Positions 55,511 through 64,000 of a DNA stretch of 64,000 bases are shown here, piece after piece. Position numbers and translations under genes: made by a program. This stretch comes from Mycteria americana. Lineage: Eukaryota > Chordata > Aves > Ciconiiformes > Ciconiidae. The notes under the pieces were generated by a model. It was given only the letters and a program-made list of their open reading frames with translations. It was not told the origin of the DNA and made no database searches. Each line of letters begins with the position of its first letter. The stretch's first letter is position 1. The DNA lies in contig NC_134368.1 of assembly GCF_035582795.1 (NCBI RefSeq), forward strand, positions 1,054,001 through 1,118,000, given 5' to 3'.

Positions 55511-58500
55511 GGTGGCCTCGCCTTCCTGGCTGCAAGGGAAGGAGGAAGGATGATGGGACGAGCGCCCGAGTGCCGGGGTGCTGGCTGCCCCCTCGGCAGC
55601 GCGTCCGCGGGCTCCCCTCACCCCCCCGAGCGTGACTGGGTGAGCCCAGGCTCAACCCCCCCCCCCCCCCCCCCGAAGACCCCGCGGGGACAGGGCTGGC
55701 TGTGAGCCCGCATCCCCCGGGACCCCGCAGGAGCTGGGGCTGCGGGTGGGAGACCCCAAAGCCCGGGGGCTCAGGTTGCAATAGGGTGCAGGAGGGTGGG
55801 GGTTCAGCCTGTACCTGTGGGGGGGGGGCTGTCCCGGTTCAGTGACACCCCACCAGCACTGGCCAGGCGCTGGCCCAGCCTCGGCGGGAGGGGGGGGACC
55901 CAGTTCCTTTCATTAAGCAGGTCGGACAGATGTGTGCGATACAGATGTGTGCGATGCAGATGTGTGCAAAAAGGCCGTTCCACCAGCGTGGGGTCCACGC
56001 TGCAGATTTTTAGGCTTGATCAAAGAAAGAAACTGAGGGCAGGCGATCCTGTACAGTTATTTTCTTAATCGAAGCAGCCGCTGCCCAGGGCCAGGCTCCC
56101 TGCAGCGTGGTGGCCACGCCGGCAGGAGCAGGAACGGCCGAAGGCATCCCTGCCCGTCCTAGGGGCTGTGACCCGGCGGTGACCAGCTCCAAAAGTGCTT
56201 CCCCAGCTAATAAACCGGCTCCTGGCTCTCTGCCTGATGCGAGAGCATCCCATCGCCTCCGAGGCTGCCTGCCCGGCACCGGCCGCTTTCATCCTGCGGA
56301 GCCGCGGGCTCAGGACAAGGCTTAGCTCATCGGGGAGAGGCTTTGCTCCGAGCCAAACCCACCCACGCGTTGCCGGCCCAGCGGCCAGATCCTGCTCTCA
56401 GCAGCCTCCCGAGAAAAAGCCTGAGGCTAAAAATGGCAGGTGGGGAGCCTTTCCCTGGAGCGGGGGGCTTCTGCTCCGGCCACCCCGGCAGAGGAGGCGG
56501 CGAGGGGCTGAGCAAGGAGGAGCTGTGGCCGATGCAGTCCGAGGGTCAAACCGCAGCAGGGAACGTGGTGCTGGTGGTCCCGGGAGGGTACGGGGTGGGG
56601 TGTGAGGGGGGGATATCTGGCAGGTTGAGGCTGTCAGAGGGGCTTCTCCACCAAAACTGGGCTTTCCATGAGGTTGTGAGAGTGCCCTGCAAGGACGCGC
56701 CCGGGGGATGGCCCCTCCAGCGCTGGGAATTTGCGTCTCCTCCGGCAGGAACTCTGCCCAGGGCTTAGTTTGCATTTTTGGTGTCCGTTTGTCCCGTCTG
56801 CAGGTCGGACACCCCCCCCCTGTGCTGTGCCGGGGCCAGGTGGGGGGGTAACCCTGGGTCTGCCACCCCGGAGCCCAGCCTGGCGGGGCCGTGCAGGGAC
56901 GTCCCCTGCGTCCCCGTCCCCGGGGTCCGAGCTGCCGGGGTGGCCGCCCGCATCCCGCTGCTGCACGGAGCTGTCGGCCTGAGCAGGAGGGAGCAGCGAG
57001 GCCCCGGGCTCCGGTGACTCGAGGGCTTCGTTCCCTGCCCCTCCGTGGCCGTGGGAGGGTCCGGGCAGTCGGTCCGGAGCCTGTGCAGACCCTCAGGCTC
57101 CGGGTGGCTGAAATCCTCCGTCTCAGCAAACCAAACGGCCCGCAGATCTCACCGGGGGGGGGTTGGCTGATGGCTGCCTTCATCCCCAAGCCGTCAAGCC
57201 CCTGCCTGGGGTCCCGGCGAGGAAGGTGAGTGGGCTCAGCCCTGCCTGGCAGCCGGTAGCAGCACACCAAGGGGCAAGGTGTCCTCCCGCCCCCCGAGGG
57301 GTCTCGTCCGGCCGTGCCTCTCCTCGTGCGGCGCTGGAGACCCGGTCTCTGCACCCTGTGCCGGCCGGGCGCTGGCGAGGTTTTGGGGTACCCAGCGAGC
57401 CCGGCACCCTCCCGGTCCCGGCCGGTGGACGCAAGTGGATCCCTGCCTTCCCACGCACACGCGTGTGAGCAGGGCAGGAGCCCGTGTCGAGCACGGCCGT
57501 GCAGAGCCCGTGTGTCCTCCAGCGCTGTCCCCACGCAGGGCAGGGATTGCTCTGCCTGCGCACGAAGCTGCCTGCACCCGCAGCCCCTCCCGGGGACACG
57601 GGCTGAAGCCCCCGGCTCCGGGGGGCCCTGCCGCGCTGCCGGGGAGAGGGTCCCCGCAGCTCCCGGCACTCGCTCTGGCAGCTTGTGCAGGAGCAGCGTT
57701 TTTGAGGACTTTCCACCATTTCCGCCTCTGCAGGGGCTCACGGAAACGAGGAAAGGAAACAAGGTTGGGACGGCTTCAGGGCAGCCGAGCCGGGCGGGCG
57801 GACAGGCAGGGCACCGGGGCTGCGGCACGGCCTCGCCGAGCGTGGCACGGGGACGTCGGCTTCGCCGGGCACGGTGTCCCTGTGGCTCGGGCTGCCCCAG
57901 CTGTGGAGGGGCTCGGGGCAGCTGCGGGGCTGGGCTCCAGATGTGCGGGGAGCGGGAGGAGGCGTTCGTCCCCGCAAGCCTCTTGTGCCGGGAGCGGGCA
58001 CGTCCGCGGGGCCGGGGATCCCCCGAATCCTGCAGGCAAAGCTGTTGGGTTTCCATGGCCGTTCGTGGGAGTCCTCCCCTTCCCGCTGCCATCGCTCGGC
58101 CGCGGCCGGGACACGGCAGCTGGCAGGACGTCCCTGGCACGGCTTGCCCTGGCGCGGGCTGCCATGGCACTTGCAGCCAATGCGCGGTGCTGGCACGTCA
58201 CGGCGCTATCCCGGGGGTATCCCCGCCGGTCACGGCGGTATCCCCCCAGGACGGGGTGCACGGGGACAATGTCCGCGGAGGCACAGGAGGGGCTCAACGC
58301 AGCAGTCCCCACTCCCACCCGTGCCCGCAGCCTGCATCCTCGCTGGGGAGAGGCCCCCGGGGTCCTGACGCCCCTCGCCCCCCACTGCCTGTGTGCTGGG
58401 ACACCGGTGCCCCCAAACTGGGGAGAGACCCCCGATGTGCCGGCCGGCTGGGGAGGTGACACCCTCGCCCTGGCCAAGGCGAGAGCCGGGCGATGCTGTG

Positions 58501-59429
58501 TCCCTGCCGTCCCCGCGCCTCGGGCAGCACCCACGGCCGCTTACCTCTGTGGGGGGGGACAGGTTGGGGACCCCTGGATCCGGCCACCGCCTTCTCGCTC
58601 CAGCTGTGCCGGCCGGGTGCTGGCTCCCACCGCCACCGGCGACGTCCTCCTGCCCGCGGCTGCCGGCGATGCCCAGCGGCTCCGGCCCTGGCCTGCCCGC
58701 GCAGCCGGCCCTGCCGCGCAGCCCCCTGCTCTCCGGCTTCCTCTGGCTTCCCCGAGCGCCTTCCTCCCACTCCCACTCCCGGCCGGCGCCCAGCCCAGCC
58801 AGCGCCTCAAATTGCAATTCCAGCTGCAGATGTGGGAGCGGGAGGAGGAGGCAGGGCCAGCGCCGCCGGGAATGAAACCTAAACTCCCCGCTCAGCCCCC
58901 GGCTCGCCGCAGCCTCCCCGAGCCGGGGGACCGCGGGCTGCTGAGGGGGGACGGACCCCCGAGGGGGACGAGGCTCCCAAAACTGCCGGGGCTGGGGATG
59001 CCGGGGGGAGAGGGGAGAGGCATCGGGAATCCTCCACCTCTGCCAGCACCGTCGCCCCGTTAATTTGTCTTTTCTCCGTCCCCACACACGTTTCTCTCCC
59101 AGTTTTTGTCATTCTCTTCATCCTGGCTGACACATCAGACGTAGCCCCGTGGCGCTCTGCACCCGTCTTTACCTACCGCTGGCTCTCTGCCCATCCGTCT
59201 CTCCTGCCTGTCTGTCCGTCTGTCCAGACATCCAGCCACCTCCTGGATGCAGAGCCCCATTTCTCCCAGCGCCGCAGCCCCCCCGGGCCGTGCTGCTCTC
59301 CCGATGGGGATCCCGGCTCGGGCTGTGCCGGGGAAGCAATGCCGGGGCGTCCGAGAGCGGGAGGCAGGCGAGGGCTCCGTCCGGCGGCTCCCAAAGGTCT
59401 CCGTGCCAAGAAGAAACCATCCGTGGAGG
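55511..59429. other. Upstream flank of HSPA12B, no gene recognised
   Basis: GC-rich, with open frames of up to 594 codons that show no known domain. A 15-base unit (gatacagatgtgtgc) is repeated three times at 55925-55972. The HSPA12B transcription start is probably in this flank or just before 55510, but no clear promoter motif was found. In mammals SIGLEC1 lies beyond HSPA12B. No immunoglobulin-domain exon was found here. Confidence 0.5.
55925..55972. repeat. 15-bp tandem repeat
   Basis: Three copies of cagatgtgtgcgata with minor changes. Confidence 0.8.
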
Positions 59430-59762
59430 ACTCAAAAGCACAGGCAGATCACTGACATCACTGAGATCATTGAGATCGTTGGGATCGTTGGGAAAATTGG
59501 GATCATTGAGGTCATTAGGACCATTGGGATCGTTGAGATCGTTGGGATCGTTGGGTTCGTTGGGATCATTGGGATCATTGGGGCTGTTGAGATCGTTGGG
59601 ATCGTTGGATTCGTTGAGATCGTTGGGATCGTTGGGTTCATTGGGATCATTGGGATCATTGAGGTCATTGGGGTCATTCAGATCATTGAGATCATTGAGA
59701 TTATTGGGATCATTGGGCTCATTTGGATCACTGAAATCATTGGGGTCATTGGGATCATGCCT
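59430..59762. repeat. Minisatellite with 9-bp unit, open in several frames
   Basis: About 35 units of ATCGTTGGG and variants (ATCATTGGG, ATCGTTGAG, GTCATTGGG). Because the unit is three codons long, both strands stay open for over 100 codons: Ile-Gly/Val-rich or Ser-Leu-Gly on plus, Asn-Asp-Pro on minus. No start context, splice pattern or domain supports a protein. Confidence 0.95.
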
Positions 59763-60924
59763 CGAGATCGAGAAGCCCCTGACCTGCAGATCGCGGCAGG
59801 CTGGAAGAGCGGTCTCATTACAGACCTGCAAAGGTGTATAAAATCAACACGGTACCTGTACTTCGGATCCCAGAGGGATCATCTAGCAGGTCCCAAACTG
59901 CCATGGGGAGCTGCTGGAGCCGTACCGGGGGAAACCTTGGCGTCATCGTTGGGACAGTCCCTGGGGGGACGAAGCTGTGGTGGCCCAGCCGAGAGGCGGG
60001 ACCGCAAGCCGGACGCGATCGAAGGCCGGGCACGGAAAACCTCGCGGATGGGAACCTGGCGACCTGGAGCAGGACGTGCCGGATGGTCAGGGGACGCACG
60101 GGCGGCAGCAGAGGGGCCACCGCGGCAGAACCGTCCTGTGCCAGCGCCTGCCGCGCCGGGGGGACGTCCGAACACCCAAGGGGGGGGGGGGTGTGTGAAC
60201 GCTGAAGCAGCGGCGAGGAGCTGAGCTCCAGGTAGAGCCCGAGTCCCTCCCGGGGCTCAGGTCTCTGAAGTGGAGATGAAGTTGCCGGGCCTTTGCTCTT
60301 CTCCCTGGGCTGGGCAGCCCAGACACCCTGGTGATGGGCCCTGCGGGGCGAGAGCAGCCCGAGGGCCACGCTCCACGCTCGCCTCCCTGGACTGTCCCCT
60401 GGGAGGGTGGCGGGGGACCCTTCCTCACGGACGTGGAAAAGGGCTGGTGTGCCGGGGCTGTCTGGGGCGCGCTGGTTGTCTGTCCGTCCCCCAGCACACC
60501 TATCGACGCAGACACGCGTCTGTCCGTCCCTGTACCCCGCGTCCCTCCTGCCCGCGCACACGCACACGTTTATCTGCCCATTTGCTGCCTGCTCCCCCCC
60601 CCTCCTCCTCTTGCCGTAGCGCTGCCTGAGTCACTGGTCCCAGTTTGGGAACTGGGAAGAGCTTAGAAGGTGTCTGGACGCGTGCTGGGCTGGGCGGGGG
60701 TTGCGCGGGCAGCTCGCGCAGGCAGGTCAGGCAGGAGCCGGGTAAAGGGCGGCGTTAGGGCTGGTCGCCGTGGGCTCCTGGGCGGGCTAACGCGGGCACC
60801 CACACGTGTACGGGCACACGCACACACGTGCACGTACGTGCACGCACACGTCGCGCCCTGGCTCCTGCGCCGGAGGGACAGAAAAAGGCGCTTTCCACGG
60901 CACGCAGGGCAGCAGGCGCCCGGC
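59763..60924. other. Unannotated spacer between two minisatellites
   Basis: No gene was recognised. A poly-G run lies at 60181-60190. Confidence 0.4.
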
Positions 60925-61455
60925 TGTACTGGGGCTGTACTGGGGCTGTACTGGGGCTGTAACGGGACTGTAACGGGACTGTAACGGGGCTGTACTGGGG
61001 CTGTACTGGGACTGTACTGGGGCTGTACTGGGGCTCTACTGGGGCTGTAATGGGACTGTAACGGGACTGTACTGGGGCTGTACTGGGGCTGTACTGGGGC
61101 TGTAACGGGACTGTACTGGGGCTGTAACAAGACTGTAATGGGACTGTACCAGGGCTGTACTGGGGCTGTAACGGGACTGTAACGGGACTGTACCGGGGCT
61201 GTACTGGGGCTGTAACAGGGCTGTAACGGGACTGTACTGGGGCTGTACTGGGGCTGTAATGGGACTGTACTGGGGCTGTACTGGCGCTGTAACGGGACTG
61301 TAACGGGACTGTACTGGGGCTGTACTGGGGCTGTACTGGGGCTGTACTGGGGCTGTAACAGGGCTGTAATGGGACTGTACCGGGGCTGTACTGGGGCTGT
61401 ACTGGGGCTGTAACGGGACTGTACCGGGGCTGTACTGGGGCTGTACTGGGGCTGG
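60925..61455. repeat. Minisatellite with 11-bp unit
   Basis: About 48 copies of ggggctgtact, with variants gggactgtaac and ggggctgtaac. The variants are ordered in blocks, and three units (33 bases, 11 codons) keep the minus strand open with a QYSPSTAPVQP-like peptide repeat. Confidence 0.95.
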
Positions 61456-64000
61456 TGGGGGGTCGAGGTGATGGAGCAGGGAGGTCTCGGTCCCCCCTGG
61501 AGCCCTGCCCTGCATCCCTGCCCCGCAGCCGGGGAAGCTTCTGGAGGGAGGGGAGGAGAGGGGCGGAGGGGGCTACGCCTGTGTTTTCGTCGCTGGCGCC
61601 TCGTCAAGCGATGAGGTAGCGCTTTCCGGTAATTGAGGCAAGGCCCATGGAAATGCCTCGGTGAGACAGGAAGCCCGGGAGGAGAACGGAGAACCGGAGC
61701 CGGGAAGCCAGCGCCGGACCCCGGCCAGGACGCAAAGCCCGTGCTCGGCCGGGGGGGGGAAACAAACCCGGGGCCGGGCCAGGCCGGCGTGTGTGTCCCC
61801 CCCCCCCCCCCACGCCAGCACCCCGTGCCGCTCCCGGCGCCGGTGCCCCCTTCCCGGGAGCCGGGGCGGCCGCCGGCCGGGCACGGCAGCCTGTCCCCTC
61901 CTGCCCGGTTCACCCGGTTTGCTCCTCCAAAGGCAGGCAGCGTCTCCCGGGACGAGCACAGCCGAGAGCTGGTCCTCCCCGTGCCAGGAGTGAGGGGGGG
62001 CGATCTTCATCATCACCGTCGCCATCGCCATCGCCGCCCATCACCAGGCGTCCCGGCGCGGGGCCGGGATGGAGGGTCAGGCAGCGTGGCCGGCGCAAAC
62101 GGGGGACGAAGGAAGGTGCCGCAACCAGACCGAGGTCTTCGCGACCTCGATGCCGAGGGGGGTCTCGCGGGGAAGGGGTGCCGTCGCCCGTGGCCCCCCC
62201 TTCTCGCCGCGCCGGCACACGGGGGGCAGGGAGGGAGCACACCCAGCCTGGGAAGGGCCGGCTCGCTTCCTTCTCACAGCACGGCCCGTGCTCGCGGCGG
62301 GCGGGACGGGCTCTGGCCGTGTGCCGCGGCGGCAGAGTGCTGCCCCGGGGGGGGCTTTTTGGGTTGGCGTTCCCCTCTCTGGCTTCCCACAGAAACCACG
62401 GGGAGACGGAAAGCACCGGAGCGCGGGGACCATCTGTGGTCGTTGTGCACGTGGCCTGGGACGGGCCGTCAGCAAACAGCTGTCAGGAAACAGCCGGTGC
62501 CTCAGTTTCCCCGTGCCGGAGGCTTCGGGGAGCGTTGCAGTGGGCGAGGCGCGCAGGAACCTGGCTCTTACCAGCTGAGCCCCACAAAGCTGCCCGCGGC
62601 TGCCCCCCAAGCACCCCACCCTGCTCGCCGGCGGCCACAGGGGCTGCTGAGCGGGGCTTGGGGTGCGGGTGGGGACGAGCCGCCTCGCAGCTCCGGTATT
62701 TTGTTGGGTGAGCAGACGGCCGCGTGCCGTCACCGCGTGCCTGGCTGCCGGGTCTGGTCCCAAAGCGGTGACGTCCCGTCCGCCCTCCCCGAGGATGCCG
62801 GCAGCCCCGCAAGCCCTGGGCATTGGGTCTCAAGGAAATGGTGGGGGGCTGTGACCCCCCTGGCCGTGATCCACCTGGGTCCCCAGCACGGGGCTGATAC
62901 TGGGAGTGGGGCAGCCCCACACGCACTCTTGCACGCACAGACACACAGTGCTTCTGCACACACACACACACACACACAGTGCTTTTGCACACACGCGCGC
63001 TCTTGCACGCACACAAAGCGAACCACAGCCGCGCACAACCGCCCTTTCCTGCCAAACATGCCCTGCACACGCATGCGCATACGCACACGCGTGTGCGCAC
63101 GTGCCCCCCGACTTCCCCAGGAAACCGCGGCGGCACACAGCTCCTTCGCGGTGCTCACCGGACCTTTCATCTCCCCGGGCCCGGCATTGTCCCCTGGCCC
63201 GTGGCCATGCCAGCTTCCTTCCTGGCCTCTCCCCTTCCCCTGCCCGGCCGCCGGCACAGCCGAGGCCAAACACCCCGTCGGGTCCCGCCGGCCGACCCAG
63301 CCGGACCCCCGGGTCCTCGTCCCAGCCCTGGGGTCCCTGCCACGATGGAGGAGAAGGAGGAGGAGGATGCACGGGGATGCAGCGGGGCCGCGGGCGTGCG
63401 TGCGGTGGTGTGTCGCACCCGCACGCCGCCTGTCCCAGCCCCGAGCCCCTCCGCCAGCCGGGTGTCTGGAAAGCATTAGCCGGCCGGGACGGTGCGTTAG
63501 CTGCTAAGGAGGAGAAGACGCGAACGCTGCTCCGGGCGCGGAGGCACGCACGCTGCGCTCCCCCCGCTCCCCACGGCTCCCGCCACCAGTCAGCGAATAT
63601 TTCCTAAACTGGGTCAGCTGGAGTGCTGCGGGAAAGGAAAAATCAGCCCGGCGAGAGGGCCCGGGTGGGGGGCACAGGGCTGGGGGGAGGACAAGCGCAG
63701 CAGCTTTGCCTTGGGGACCTCTGCGCCGTCCCAGCCCGGGAGGGTCGGGACTCCCAGCTGCGCCCAGCTGTGCCCTTGCCTCTGCCTCCATCACTCTCTA
63801 GGGACGGTCCCCATCTCGGTGGCCCCCGTTCGCTGGTAAAGCCATCGTGGGGCTGTGCACTTGGGGCTGCCTCTCTGCTGGGCCCCCAGGGACCCCCATC
63901 AAGACCCCCCCGTGGGCGCTGGGAGCCGGTGGCCGCGGGCACGTGGGGACAAAGGAGCCAGGAACGGCTGCTGGACAGGAGGGCCGCAGCAGGGAGCTAT
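61456..64000. other. Right-hand end of the window, no gene recognised
   Basis: GC-rich with a (CA)n tract and related CA/CG-rich DNA at about 62930-63100. Open frames up to 624 codons are composed of biased residues only. A short (GAG)n-like run lies at 63350-63367. A distal HSPA12B exon or a new gene cannot be excluded, but nothing supports one. Confidence 0.45.
62954..62979. repeat. (CA)n microsatellite
   Basis: About 12 CA units flanked by two copies of cagtgcttctgcacacac-like DNA, with more degenerate CA/CG repeats to 63100. Confidence 0.9.

Noticed and set aside
56398-59063. Frames of 590 and 594 codons right of HSPA12B, considered as SIGLEC1 or another gene
   Set aside because: No immunoglobulin, sialic-acid-binding or other familiar motif, no splice pattern, and compositional frames on both strands.
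61633-63507. 624-codon plus-strand frame near the right edge
   Set aside because: Low-complexity Arg/Pro/Gly/Ala composition running through a poly-C run and CA repeats. No recognisable domain.
1-64000. Search for tRNA, rRNA, CRISPR, endogenous retrovirus or other virus-like element
   Set aside because: Nothing convincing was seen. The only transposon remains recognised are CR1 LINE fragments at 1-1255.

Overview
The window is vertebrate genomic DNA, very probably a bird. It is extremely GC-rich, with long pure G and C runs and a minisatellite in almost every intron. Its only recognisable transposon remains are CR1 LINE fragments at the left edge. The protein-coding content is a compact, intron-containing block, as expected for a small GC-rich microchromosome. 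No gene entry depends on a database search. Genes were identified by recognising the translated exons, and exon borders were set by GT/AG sites with matching reading phase.

Layout from left to right: (1) 1-1255, CR1 remains, including a minus-strand CR1 3' end sitting inside a plus-strand CR1. (2) 3401-5913 (+), a seven-exon type II membrane C-type lectin with a QPD (galactose-type) site. (3) 7256-8983 (-), AP5S1, with a CCAAT-rich CpG promoter just to its right. (4) 10836-17048 (-), CDC25B, 16 coding exons, with a TATA box upstream. (5) 17049-22949, no gene, but a roughly 700-bp-arm inverted repeat and several tandem arrays. (6) 22950-26589 (+), SPEF1, with an RFX X-box in its promoter. (7) 27941-28375, a GGGAT satellite. 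(8) 28740-41291 (+), ADISSP (C20orf27), with a CpG promoter, an inferred non-coding first exon and five coding exons. (9) 43012-55510 (-), HSPA12B, 12 coding exons, transcribed toward ADISSP. (10) 55511-64000, no gene recognised, with two striking minisatellites.

The order HSPA12B - ADISSP - SPEF1 - (CENPB gap) - CDC25B - AP5S1 and all relative strands match human 20p13, read in the opposite direction. Two differences stand out. There is no CENPB-like frame between SPEF1 and CDC25B, and a lectin lies beyond AP5S1 where mammals have MAVS and PANK2. The genes are not an operon and do not share one pathway: AP5S1 acts at late endosomes, CDC25B at mitotic entry, SPEF1 in motile cilia, HSPA12B in endothelium, and ADISSP is a poorly understood secreted or cytosolic protein. 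All six reading frames join cleanly and look intact, with lengths close to the human proteins where a human counterpart exists. No retroviral or LTR element was recognised.
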